From Fibrella forsythiae (GTDB lineage Bacteria; Bacteroidota; Bacteroidia; Cytophagales; Spirosomataceae), in NCBI RefSeq assembly GCF_017353175.1, contig NZ_JAFMYW010000011.1:186001-250000 (forward strand): 64,000 nt of DNA. The letters run 5' to 3'. Under the pieces are notes generated by a model, which saw only the letters and a list, made by a program, of their open reading frames with translations, was not told the DNA's origin and made no database searches. The stretch's first letter is position 1; each line of letters begins with the position of its first letter. The translations under genes and the position numbers were made by a program. Positions 42,402 through 51,190 of the stretch are shown here, one piece after another.

Positions 42402-44786
42402 ATGCTACGTCGTGTGTTGCGAGTTTTGTTTATTCCTCAGATATGGCTCATTATCAGCTTACTTCTGAGTGTAGTGGGTAATGCGTTCCCCATTCAAGTC
42501 CAACCCGTTTGTCTGTGCTTTGTGAAAGGTCAGGTGTTCGACCGCGAAACGCATCAGCCTATTCCCGGCGCCACTATTCTGATCAAAGAAACTGGACAGG
42601 GAATGACCACAAATACGGTGGGGCAATACCGGATAGATCGCCTTTGCGAAGGTACCTATACCCTGGTGGCGCGGATTGTTGGGTACCGCGAGGTGCAACA
42701 GACGCTTACACTTAAACACGATGTAGCCGAAGCCAGCCGGGATGTGCTGCTTTCAGAAGATGTTCACCATTTACAGAATGTAACAGTGACTGCGCAGAAA
42801 ACGGATGCGCTTACCAGTCAATCGGTAATGGCGTTGCAGGGCCGTACTCTCGATCAAACCCGGGGCCTGACGTTGGGCGACGCACTGCGGAACGTACCTG
42901 GCGTTACGACGCTACAAACCGGTTCATCGGTGGTGAAACCGGTTATTCATGGTATGCACAGTAGCCGGGTGTTGATTCTGAATAACGGTATTCGGCAGGA
43001 GGGGCAGCAATGGGGATCTGAGCATGGGCCTGAGATTGACCCATTTGTGGCCACTCGATTATCGGTCATCAAAGGCGCAGCGGGTGTTCGGTATGGTTCT
43101 GATGCCATTGGAGGCGTTATTCTGGTTGAGCCGGCCCTGTTGCCAACAGCCGGAAAACTGCATGGACAGCTGAATCTGGCAGGTTTCAGCAACGGGCAGC
43201 AGGGTGTTGTATCGGCGCAAACCGAAGGCAGCGTTGGCCGGCAGCTTGCCTCAGGGGCCGCCCGCTTTGGCTGGCGGGTGCAGGGAACCGTGAAAACCGG
43301 CGGCAATATGAAAACGCCCACATACTTCCTGGATAATACCGGTGTTCGGGAACGAAACGGCTCTGCGGCTTTTATTTACCGAGGTGAGCGTTGGCACTCA
43401 GAGGTTTTTTATAGCCGATTCTCTTCTGAGATCGGTATTTTCTCCGGCTCCCATATCGGTAGTCTGACCGATCTGCAACAGGTGCTCGATAGTGGTGAAC
43501 CGTTGGTTAAATCAGGCTTTAGCTATGCTATCGGGCGGCCGAGTCAGGCTATTGTACATGACCTGCTGAAATGGCGTACGGCCTATACCGCAATGACTGG
43601 CGCAAACTGGCATCTAACGCTGGCCCGGCAAACCGACGACCGGATGGAGTATGACCTGCATCTGCCGCGTAACGACTCACTGGCCTCACTGAATCGCCCG
43701 GAACTGCGCTTTCAGCTAACAACCTATAGCGCTGAATTGATTCGTGAAAGTCAGACCAGGACTAACCGTAGCAGCACGATGGGGGTCAGCGGATTATACC
43801 AGTATAATATCATGACGGGGCGGCCATTGATTCCGAACTTTCAACTGGCTACGCTGGGTACGTTCTGGATTGGTAAAGAACGACGGGGTTCCTGGGAATA
43901 TGAGCTTGGTATGCGGATAGACTGGCGGCATCTGCAAATCTTCAGGTACGTTAACAGGGTCTACGATTCACCCACGTTCATCTATGCCAGCCCATCAGGT
44001 ACGTTGGGAGCTACCCATTACCATAATGATCACTGGATCACCCGACTCAATCTGGGAACAGCCTGGCGCCCGCCCAATATCAGTGAACTTTTCAGTGATG
44101 GCGTTCACCACGGTGCTGCCGCCTATGAGCAGGGTGATGCAGGGCTACGGCCTGAAACCAATATCAGTTTGAACCTGGCTACCGAATGGCGAAGTGATCG
44201 GGTACAGGCAGAGGTAGAGCTATACTACAATCACATTCAGAATTACATCTACCTTCGGCCGCAGTCTGAGCCAATTTTAACGGTGCGTGGCGCGTTTCCC
44301 TACTTTAAATATACGCAGACCAATGCAATTTACACGGGTATCGATGCCACTGTCGACCTGAAACTGGGCGTCCGCTGGAATTGGACTACCAAGCCTTCAT
44401 ACTTGTATGTGCAGGATATGAAGGTCAATCAGCCTATAGTTATGATTCCACCCAACAGGTGGGATAACAGCCTTCGGTATACCCTTGTGCAGCCAAACAA
44501 AGCAGGGCGTTGGCGTGAGCCATACATCAGCGTTGGTAACCTACTGGTTGCCCGGCAGAACCGCGTGCCGGTGAACAGTGATTTTGCACCACCGCCACCG
44601 GCCTACAGTCTCTGGACCGCCGCCGTAGGTAGTACAATGGCTGTGTCTGATAAACAAAGCATTGACATTAGCCTAACAGCGACCAACCTATTTGATATAC
44701 AGTACCGCGATTACCTGAATCGATTCCGTTATTACGCCAATGATATGGGGCGTAACGTGGCAATCCGACTTAAATGGGGATTCTGA
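42402..44786 (+). CDS. TonB-dependent receptor, ZnuD-like
   Basis: A 794-residue outer-membrane receptor. It has a signal peptide (about 1-30), then a CarboxypepD_reg-like domain (FVKGQVFDRETHQPIPGATILIKETGQG, about 45-130). The plug has the segment KPVIHGMHSSRVLILNNGIRQ and ERLS-equivalent VATRLSVIKGAAGVRYGSDAIGG; a 22-strand barrel ends in AIRLKWGF. The plug sequence resembles zinc receptors of the ZnuD type. That assignment is supported by the operator before it, which is shared with the MerC locus. The ATG at 42402 was used, since the TTG at 42381 lies inside the operator. Confidence 0.82.
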   Translation: MLRRVLRVLFIPQIWLIISLLLSVVGNAFPIQVQPVCLCFVKGQVFDRETHQPIPGATILIKETGQGMTTNTVGQYRIDRLCEGTYTLVARIVGYREVQQTLTLKHDVAEASRDVLLSEDVHHLQNVTVTAQKTDALTSQSVMALQGRTLDQTRGLTLGDALRNVPGVTTLQTGSSVVKPVIHGMHSSRVLILNNGIRQEGQQWGSEHGPEIDPFVATRLSVIKGAAGVRYGSDAIGGVILVEPALLPTAGKLHGQLNLAGFSNGQQGVVSAQTEGSVGRQLASGAARFGWRVQGTVKTGGNMKTPTYFLDNTGVRERNGSAAFIYRGERWHSEVFYSRFSSEIGIFSGSHIGSLTDLQQVLDSGEPLVKSGFSYAIGRPSQAIVHDLLKWRTAYTAMTGANWHLTLARQTDDRMEYDLHLPRNDSLASLNRPELRFQLTTYSAELIRESQTRTNRSSTMGVSGLYQYNIMTGRPLIPNFQLATLGTFWIGKERRGSWEYELGMRIDWRHLQIFRYVNRVYDSPTFIYASPSGTLGATHYHNDHWITRLNLGTAWRPPNISELFSDGVHHGAAAYEQGDAGLRPETNISLNLATEWRSDRVQAEVELYYNHIQNYIYLRPQSEPILTVRGAFPYFKYTQTNAIYTGIDATVDLKLGVRWNWTTKPSYLYVQDMKVNQPIVMIPPNRWDNSLRYTLVQPNKAGRWREPYISVGNLLVARQNRVPVNSDFAPPPPAYSLWTAAVGSTMAVSDKQSIDISLTATNLFDIQYRDYLNRFRYYANDMGRNVAIRLKWGF

Positions 44787-44796
44787 GCAGATCGGC

Positions 44797-45426
44797 CTAC
44801 CGCAGATCAACCACTTCAACCCCTGGATACTTCGATTTATCAAAAATGAAGTAGGAATCGGCCAGGTTAGGGTTAGGTGTAAACTTGCTGATTGTGTACG
44901 AGGTGCGTTTCCCGTTTTTGTCGGTAATCAACCAACTGCGCACTGACTTATCGGCCCGGTCAACACTGATCTGAACGTTTGCAATCTGCGTATTCTTCTT
45001 TTCAGGTTTTAACTCAATCACATCCAGTACTCGTCCTGCTGTTTTCTGCTCCCGAACATAGGTGTAATTAAAGCCCTTTTTGTACATCGAATAGATTTTG
45101 GTCGGGTTAAAATCGCCCGATGCGCTGGCGTCATAATCCTGAATGTTGACTTCATTCGATTCTTTGACGTAAGTCGACATCACTTTACCGTCGGTGAATA
45201 CTTCCTGGCCAGCCGTTTTTAAGCGAAACATTTTCCCTTTCACGGCAATGTCACCTTTATACGTTTCGCGGTCCGCGCTATAACTAAAAGCGGCCTGATA
45301 GCTGGTCAGCGCTTTATATCTGGCGCTCATGGCGTCAAGTATGGTTTCGGCACGCTTATCTTTCTGAGCCATCAGCGATCCGATTGTTCCAAGCAGTAGG
45401 AGGCTGATAAGTGCTAATTGTTTCAT
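44797..45426 (-). CDS. LolA-like outer-membrane lipoprotein carrier protein
   Basis: A 209-residue periplasmic protein with signal peptide MKQLALISLLLLGTIGSLMAQ. The mature fold matches LolA: ILDAMSARYKALTSYQAAFSYS, GDIAVKGKMFRLKTAGQEVFTDGKVMSTYVKESNEVNIQDYD, and the C-terminal KFTPNPNLADSYFIFDKSKYPGVEVVDLR. LolA ferries lipoproteins from the inner to the outer membrane. In related bacteria this gene often accompanies ftsK; here ftsK lies 2.2 kb upstream on the same strand with two plus-strand genes between. It converges with the TonB receptor gene. Confidence 0.85.
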   Translation of the reverse strand: MKQLALISLLLLGTIGSLMAQKDKRAETILDAMSARYKALTSYQAAFSYSADRETYKGDIAVKGKMFRLKTAGQEVFTDGKVMSTYVKESNEVNIQDYDASASGDFNPTKIYSMYKKGFNYTYVREQKTAGRVLDVIELKPEKKNTQIANVQISVDRADKSVRSWLITDKNGKRTSYTISKFTPNPNLADSYFIFDKSKYPGVEVVDLR

Positions 45427-45648
45427 TCGTTGGGGCGTCAATTCTAATTGGTTAAGCAAATAAATCACAAAGTTGATCAATCAATCTATTGATTAGACGT
45501 GCGAACCTACTTAAAAGTTTAATAGTGTCATGGATGAGCAGCCTCGGGTGTAGAGCCCCTTACCCTAATTAATCTCCTTACTCAGATCAAATAGATGCGT
45601 ATATTAGCATTATTGAAATGTACCGTAACGACCTGAAAATTTTAGACG

Positions 45649-46053
45649 ATGAAGGAGCCAGCAATTTTTCTGGTCGATGATGATGATGATGATGTTTACC
45701 TGGCCCGCCTGACTTTTTCAGCGCATTTTCCTGAGTGGACGCTTACCAGTTTTGAAGATGGGCAGGCCTTAATTGACCATTTGGCTACCCACCCTGAGAG
45801 CCCCTTGCCTGATCTGCTTATTCTGGACCTGAACATGCCCCGCTTAACCGGTTATGAAACGCTGACTATCCTTAAACGGCATAGCAAGTGGAAAAAAGTA
45901 CCCGTTGTCATTCTGAGCACATCGAGTAACATTGACGACCAGACCCGTAGTGAGGCTATGGGGGCCTGTGCATTTTTGGTGAAGCCTCCGTCTGTTGATC
46001 AGCTGGCCCGGCTGATTTCAGAGGGGAAAACAACCTGTGATTCGGGGAGATAG
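45649..46053 (+). CDS. Single-domain response regulator
   Basis: A 134-residue receiver domain without an output domain. Acidic pocket residues lie in FLVDDDDDDVYLARL (Asp10-14), the phosphoacceptor is Asp59 (LLILDLNMPR), the Thr/Ser switch is in VVILSTSS, and the conserved lysine is in FLVKPPS (near 111). This Rcp1-like type, with a run of Asp at the N-terminus, is common in Cytophagales and is usually served by hybrid or phytochrome-like kinases; none lies next to it. Confidence 0.9.
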   Translation: MKEPAIFLVDDDDDDVYLARLTFSAHFPEWTLTSFEDGQALIDHLATHPESPLPDLLILDLNMPRLTGYETLTILKRHSKWKKVPVVILSTSSNIDDQTRSEAMGACAFLVKPPSVDQLARLISEGKTTCDSGR

Positions 46054-46083
46054 TTGATTTTACTTGATAGTATATACTTAATA

Positions 46084-46143
46084 TAGTCGAATCATTTTGT
46101 ACTATTGGCCTGTTTAAGCTAATAGTATAAAATGATTCGACTA
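46084..46143 (+). promoter_or_regulatory. 23-bp inverted repeat enclosing the CAP gene start codon
   Basis: The left arm 46084-46106 (starts TAGTCGAATCATTTT) and right arm 46121-46143 (ends AAAATGATTCGACTA) pair over 23 positions with a single G-T pair, around a 14-base loop. The right arm contains the ATG (46132-46134) and the first four codons of the CAP-domain gene. In RNA the start codon would be buried in a very stable hairpin. It could also be a terminator for the response regulator or a protein-binding dyad. Confidence 0.7.
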
Positions 46144-47571
46144 GATACGTGCGCAGATCGATTCGTATTGATCGCGCTGGGACTGCTTATTGCCTTGTCG
46201 GCGGCGGCCCAATCCCCATCCAACTTGACTGCAAACGCTCCATGGGATGAAGATGCCGGTACCGCTGGTCAGCAGATAACTTTTTCAGGGACAACGGCCA
46301 TTCAAAACGCATTTACCAACGCCCGGCGGCAGGAAGAAATCCAGTTGGGGTTACCCACTAATGTGCTGGGTAATCTGGTATTGCCCAGTGGTTGGTCTGG
46401 TTATACAAACAATGAAAAAGCCTACACCTTGCTGAACGCCGAGCGCACTGCCCGGGCTGGTATTACCTATGCGTCTGGTACCGTGCTGGGTTTGCCTTTT
46501 GAAGCCAGCGATGTAAACCTGGGTGCTATTGCGCAAGCACACGCCAACTATCTGAAAACCAACAACCTGTTTACGCACACAGGCGCCGGTGGTACAACAC
46601 CATTCGACCGGATCAAGGCCGTGTACCCACAGACAACACCAGCCTGTAGTGAATTCCTGTCAAGGGCTGAAAATATCGCTATCTTCGGTAGTAGTGGTTC
46701 GTCGGGTAATCCGATGATCATTGAACGGGCCGTTTACAACTGGATATACGATGACGCCAGTTCATCATGGGGGCATCGGGAGGCGTGTCTCTTGCAGGAT
46801 AAAGATCTGGCCAACAACAACTCGCTCTACGGGTTCAAGAATAATTATGGCTCATCTGGCTCCGAAGGCTTCGTCAATATTGCCACAGCAGGGGCTACAG
46901 ATGGAAGTTACCCGTACTTCGGAGCCGGATTTCCAAGCGTAGATGTTGTTGTATTGATGATCATGGACCCTGTATCAAGCGCAAATGCTACAGCTAACGG
47001 TTGCACGTACAATCTCTCATCACCGCCCTTACCTGTCGAACTACTTTCATTTAAGGTATCGCTGACCCCTTCCAGCCAGGTACGTATCGACTGGGAGACG
47101 GCATCTGAATTAAACAGCAGCCGTTTTACCATTGAACGAAGCAGGGATCTGATCAACATCGACGATGTGGCCGATGTAGATGCGTCGGGTACTATGCAAG
47201 GCCGAAAATCGTATGTTGCTTATGATAAAGCACCGTTGTCAGGTGTTTCCTATTACCGTATAAAGCAGATTGATCGAGACGGACAATCGGAAGTCTTTCG
47301 GTGGCTACCCATCACGTATATTCCCGATAATTTCGTGGCTGTTTTCCCGAATCCCGGGGCTGGTGATTATATACGTGTAGAACTGGCCGCGAGTGAACCC
47401 GCCAGTGTCCGCCTGTTCGATTTGCTGGGGCGGAATATTACGGTTACCAGCCATCAGACTGAACCTGCCAAGCTAACCGTACAGCCTGCCAGCGTATTGC
47501 CGGCCGGTAGCTACCTGTTATCAATTAATCAGAATGGTGTGTCGGTGGTGAAGCACATTGTTGTTCGATAA
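46132..47571 (+). CDS. Secreted CAP-domain protein with type IX secretion sorting domain
   Basis: A 479-residue secreted protein. Signal peptide (about 1-26, FVLIALGLLIALSAAAQ); a CAP/SCP-like domain (about 90-285) with LLNAERTARAG, AIAQAHANYLKTNNLFTHTG, RAENIAIFG and WGHREACL (CAP histidines); a linker domain with VRIDWETASELNSSRFTIERS; and a C-terminal type A sorting domain (about 400-479) with VFPNPGAGDYIRVE and the terminal basic end VVKHIVVR. The product would cross the outer membrane by T9SS. The start lies inside a long inverted repeat (46084-46143). Confidence 0.85.
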   Translation: MIRLDTCADRFVLIALGLLIALSAAAQSPSNLTANAPWDEDAGTAGQQITFSGTTAIQNAFTNARRQEEIQLGLPTNVLGNLVLPSGWSGYTNNEKAYTLLNAERTARAGITYASGTVLGLPFEASDVNLGAIAQAHANYLKTNNLFTHTGAGGTTPFDRIKAVYPQTTPACSEFLSRAENIAIFGSSGSSGNPMIIERAVYNWIYDDASSSWGHREACLLQDKDLANNNSLYGFKNNYGSSGSEGFVNIATAGATDGSYPYFGAGFPSVDVVVLMIMDPVSSANATANGCTYNLSSPPLPVELLSFKVSLTPSSQVRIDWETASELNSSRFTIERSRDLINIDDVADVDASGTMQGRKSYVAYDKAPLSGVSYYRIKQIDRDGQSEVFRWLPITYIPDNFVAVFPNPGAGDYIRVELAASEPASVRLFDLLGRNITVTSHQTEPAKLTVQPASVLPAGSYLLSINQNGVSVVKHIVVR

Positions 47572-47572
47572 A

Positions 47573-47609
47573 CAGAACGGGAGCCAATCCGCTGTTGGCT
47601 CCCGTTCTG
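47573..47609. terminator. 15-bp hairpin between the CAP gene and ftsK
   Basis: CAGAACGGGAGCCAA (47573-47587) pairs perfectly with TTGGCTCCCGTTCTG (47595-47609) around a 7-base loop. It has no T-run. It separates two convergent genes and may act in both directions. Confidence 0.7.
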
Positions 47610-50195
47610 CTAACCTAAGTGCTTCAATAATTCTTCGAGATGAACCATATCGTGAATGAGTACGTCACGGGCTTTACTTCCCTCAAAAGGACCAACAATA
47701 CCCGCTTTCTCTAACTGATCGATGAGCCGGCCAGCACGGTTATAACCGAGTTTTAGGCGTCGTTGAATGAGCGACGTACTACCTTGCTGATGCGTTACGA
47801 TCAGGCGGGCTGCCTCGTCGAACATAGCATCGCGGTTGGCCAGGTCGACGTCTTTGTCTTCGGTTGAACCGCCGCCATCTTCCCCGTAGAATTCAGGTAG
47901 TGGATAGGCATCATCGTAACCGTGCTGCCCACCCACAAATCCGCAGATTTCCTCAATTTCGTTGGTATCAACAAACGGACACTGTAACCGGATAATATCG
48001 GAATTCGACGACAGCAGCATGTCGCCCATGCCCACAAGCTGCTCGGCACCGCCTGCATCGAGAATGGTTCGGGAGTCAATTTTCGAGGTTACCTTAAATG
48101 ATAACCGCGCCGGAAAGTTGGCTTTGATCAGGCCCGTAATCACGTTAACCGAAGGCCGTTGCGTAGCCACGACCAGGTGAATACCGATGGCCCGCGCCAA
48201 TTGAGCCAGACGGGCAATGGGTTGTTCTACCTCCTTGCCGGCAGTCATCATCAGATCGGCCAACTCATCGATGATCAGCACGATATAGGGTAAATACCGG
48301 TGGCCTTTTTCGGGGTTCAACCGACGGTGCGTGAACTTGGTATTATATTCCTTGATGTTTCGCACTTCGGCATCCTTCAGCAGATCGTAGCGGTTGTCCA
48401 TCTCGATACAGAGCGAATTGAGCGTGTTGACCACTTTCTTGGTATCAGTGATAATCGCCTCTTCCGCATCGGGGAGTTTAGCCAGAAAATGCCGTTCAAT
48501 CTTATTGAACAAAGTCAGTTCTACTTTCTTCGGGTCAACCAGAACGAATTTGAGTTGGGCCGGGTGCTTCTTGTACAACAGGCTGGTCAGCAATACGTTT
48601 AGGCCAACCGATTTGCCCTGGCCTGTGGCACCGGCCATCAGCAAGTGGGGCATTTTGGCCAGATCGACCACCAGAATTTCGTTTGAGATGGTTTTCCCCA
48701 GTACAACGGGCAAATCCATGCTGGCTTTCTGAAATTTCTCCGACACCATCATTGACCGCATCGATACCATTTCGCGGTTCTTATTGGGCACTTCGATACC
48801 AATGGTGCCTTTACCGGGCATGGGGGCAATGATCCGAATGCCCAATGCGGCCAGGTTCAGGGCTATGTCGTCTTCCAGGCTTTTGATCTTCGAGATACGT
48901 ACCCCATCGGCCGGAACAATTTCGTAGAGTGTTACCGTTGGGCCAATCGTGGCGTGAATCCGCTGAATACCGATATTAAACTTTGCCAGCGTATCAACAA
49001 TACGGTCTTTATTGGCTTCCAGCTCATCGGCAGAGACCTGTGCTTTGCTATTTTCAGGGTAGTTTGTCAACAGATCAACCGTGGGATACTGGTAGTGCGG
49101 AAGGTCGAGCGTTGGGTCATACAGCCCATGTTTTGCCACCAGATCGCCATCTACAAACATATCAGGCTCGAAAGGTGGCGTTACCACGGGCGGGGCTTCG
49201 GCGAGTTCAGCTTCGGCCAGAGCGGCACTTTCGGCAACAGTCAGCACCAGACTCCCTGTACTAGTTCCTACGGCCGGCTTAGGGGTAGAATAAGGGGTCA
49301 GTAAATCCAGAGTAGCGGAGGGCAGATCGGTTGTTGGCGCATAGTCGGGCGTGAGTGAAAATGCAGGTTCATTCGCGCTATCGTCTGCTCTGGCAGATGT
49401 ATACGATTTCTCTATCGGAGCCGGTTCGTCGTAGCCATCGGTTTCATGCCCATACGTACCTGACAGAGGTGATTGGGCCGTAGCCGTGTCAGGTTCATCA
49501 TCACTCTGTTCAACACGATTAAAGACAGACAGACTCGTGATGTTGAAAAAGAACAGCGCAAAAACAAAGCCCAGAAAGCCGATCAGCACGATGCTGCCAA
49601 ACCCCAGCAGGCCATATAACAGCCGGTTCATTTCATAGCCGAGGCCCCCGCACCAGACACTACCCGTACTGACGGTTCCGGTAGCCATAACAACGTACCC
49701 AAGCACCAGACTAAGCCAAACGGCCAGGAAAAGAGCGACCTGCGTAGTTCGTGCCAGGGAAAGTAACTCTCTGCCCGAAGTAAGCTTAAAGCCGGCAAGA
49801 AACACAACTACCGGAATTCCAAGCGCGCCAACACCGAACCAGCGGAACATAAATACATGGGCAATATGGGCGCCCAGTAACCCTACCCAGTTCTGTACAT
49901 CTTTGCCCGCCTCTTTCACCGATTCGTCTGAACCGATCAAGCTCTGGTCTGCAGGGCCGCTGAACAGATACGATACAAAGGCCACCATTAACCCAACACT
50001 GAGCAACATCAACAAAACGCCAACCGCCAGATTGGTCCGGCCGTCGGCACGTACGCGCTCAAACGGTAATGTCCAGTTACGGCTGGGTACGTCAGCTGCT
50101 TTGTCTCGTTTAGAGGAACTGCGACGTGCTCCCTCGGTAGTACCTTCGGAGCGGCGGGTATTCTGGCGGGCTTGGGCGGTAGTGGATTGGGCCAT
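47610..50195 (-). CDS. ftsK: DNA translocase FtsK/SpoIIIE
   Basis: An 861-residue septal DNA pump that clears chromosomes from the division plane and activates dimer resolution. A Lys/Arg/Ser-rich N-terminus is followed by about four to five membrane helices (residues about 55-235), an acidic, Pro-rich linker (about 240-390), the alpha/beta domain and the RecA-like motor. Walker A is GATGQGKSVGLN (near 518) and Walker B is VLIIDELADLMM (near 645). The C-terminal gamma winged helix (LIQRRLKLGYNRAGRLIDQLEKAGIV) reads orienting sequences. All parts are present, and the gene has a divergent neighbour upstream. Confidence 0.95.
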   Translation of the reverse strand: MAQSTTAQARQNTRRSEGTTEGARRSSSKRDKAADVPSRNWTLPFERVRADGRTNLAVGVLLMLLSVGLMVAFVSYLFSGPADQSLIGSDESVKEAGKDVQNWVGLLGAHIAHVFMFRWFGVGALGIPVVVFLAGFKLTSGRELLSLARTTQVALFLAVWLSLVLGYVVMATGTVSTGSVWCGGLGYEMNRLLYGLLGFGSIVLIGFLGFVFALFFFNITSLSVFNRVEQSDDEPDTATAQSPLSGTYGHETDGYDEPAPIEKSYTSARADDSANEPAFSLTPDYAPTTDLPSATLDLLTPYSTPKPAVGTSTGSLVLTVAESAALAEAELAEAPPVVTPPFEPDMFVDGDLVAKHGLYDPTLDLPHYQYPTVDLLTNYPENSKAQVSADELEANKDRIVDTLAKFNIGIQRIHATIGPTVTLYEIVPADGVRISKIKSLEDDIALNLAALGIRIIAPMPGKGTIGIEVPNKNREMVSMRSMMVSEKFQKASMDLPVVLGKTISNEILVVDLAKMPHLLMAGATGQGKSVGLNVLLTSLLYKKHPAQLKFVLVDPKKVELTLFNKIERHFLAKLPDAEEAIITDTKKVVNTLNSLCIEMDNRYDLLKDAEVRNIKEYNTKFTHRRLNPEKGHRYLPYIVLIIDELADLMMTAGKEVEQPIARLAQLARAIGIHLVVATQRPSVNVITGLIKANFPARLSFKVTSKIDSRTILDAGGAEQLVGMGDMLLSSNSDIIRLQCPFVDTNEIEEICGFVGGQHGYDDAYPLPEFYGEDGGGSTEDKDVDLANRDAMFDEAARLIVTHQQGSTSLIQRRLKLGYNRAGRLIDQLEKAGIVGPFEGSKARDVLIHDMVHLEELLKHLG

Positions 50196-50325
50196 TTTCT
50201 GCGAGGAGAACGTTGGGGTCGGCTATGTAAAAGTAACGTCTCTTAAGCCGTACAACGTCGACGTTGGCTAAAAATTTGCCTAAATCATTTCACCTTTACC
50301 AAACGTATCTACCACTCAATTACTT

Positions 50326-50907
50326 ATGACTACCCTTACCTTATGGCAAATGAACCGACCTGTTCCGTTTATATTGAAGACAGTTTACGGAGAAACAGTC
50401 AGTTACGCATCGCTGGTGTTCATTCATGGAGGTACGTTATTATTGACAGGTTTGCTCTGGTGGTTTTTTCGTAACGACCCTATTCTGCAAGTCCCTGAGC
50501 TGGCGCAGGTGGTCATGTGGCTTCTGTGGGATATAGCGGGTGGAAGTCTGGCTCACCTTACGCGGGCTAATCACCAGTACTGGGCCCGGCTCCCGCTCGA
50601 AATGCGATTGATAGCCCTGGCTAGCATGGCCTGGCAACCCGTTGTTCTGGTGCTTGTCTTCAACCAGCCCATGTTATTGCTGGTGGAGCTTCACCTATTC
50701 GCCGGTATGGCCTTCTGGTTAGTCTCCCGTGTACCACTTTACCTCCCACTTGTGGTGGCAGTGATCGTGGCATCGGGGCTTTCCTACCAGTTAAGCCTGC
50801 CGCCCATTGTGGCGCTGCTTTCCCTGTTTTATTGCCTGAAAGCAGTCATCGCCTACCGCCCCGAACAGACGTTACCGGTTAATGCCAGAGCTAACCAGGA
50901 GGCTTAG
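50326..50907 (+). CDS. Integral membrane protein of unknown function
   Basis: A 193-residue protein with about five or six hydrophobic helices (for example YASLVFIHGGTLLLTGLLWWFF, LIALASMAWQPVVLVLVF, MLLLVELHLFAGMAFWLV, LPLVVAVIVASGLSYQL). No enzymatic motif is visible; WQP and HLTRAN in loops are the only polar features of note. I do not recognise a family. It is divergent from ftsK with a 130-base control region. Confidence 0.65.
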   Translation: MTTLTLWQMNRPVPFILKTVYGETVSYASLVFIHGGTLLLTGLLWWFFRNDPILQVPELAQVVMWLLWDIAGGSLAHLTRANHQYWARLPLEMRLIALASMAWQPVVLVLVFNQPMLLLVELHLFAGMAFWLVSRVPLYLPLVVAVIVASGLSYQLSLPPIVALLSLFYCLKAVIAYRPEQTLPVNARANQEA

Positions 50908-51141
50908 TCATCAAGTGACCACCGGTCTCAGGCCGGGCTGTTAGCTAACTATTACTAATTGCTAGAGTCTGACAGGCGTTCCTGAGGTTGCGGAGCAAAA
51001 CTAACCAGCCGGTAATCGGCCGGTCGGCATCAGAAAATGGCCATTTTGTTAAGATGCCTACTTGTTTCTTCGCATTTTCATAATCAGTCTGATTGGTCAG
51101 GAACGAGGGCGCTACCTCAATTTTGTGGGTCTAAACACGAT

Positions 51142-51170
51142 CGTATGCCGACGATAATTGTCGTCATACG
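51142..51170 (+). promoter_or_regulatory. Dyad upstream of the phytate-type operon
   Basis: CGTATG (51142-51147) and CATACG (51165-51170) flank an inner palindrome built on CGAC-n-ATAAT-n-GTCG. The dyad ends 20 bases before the TonB receptor ATG. A weak -7-like box (TCAATTTTG) lies at about 51116-51124, which would put the dyad in the leader. It is a candidate operator or leader hairpin; I recognise no known Pho box. The rest of 50908-51141 shows no gene. Confidence 0.35.
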
Positions 51171-51190
51171 TTGTGTTACAGCGTCCATGT

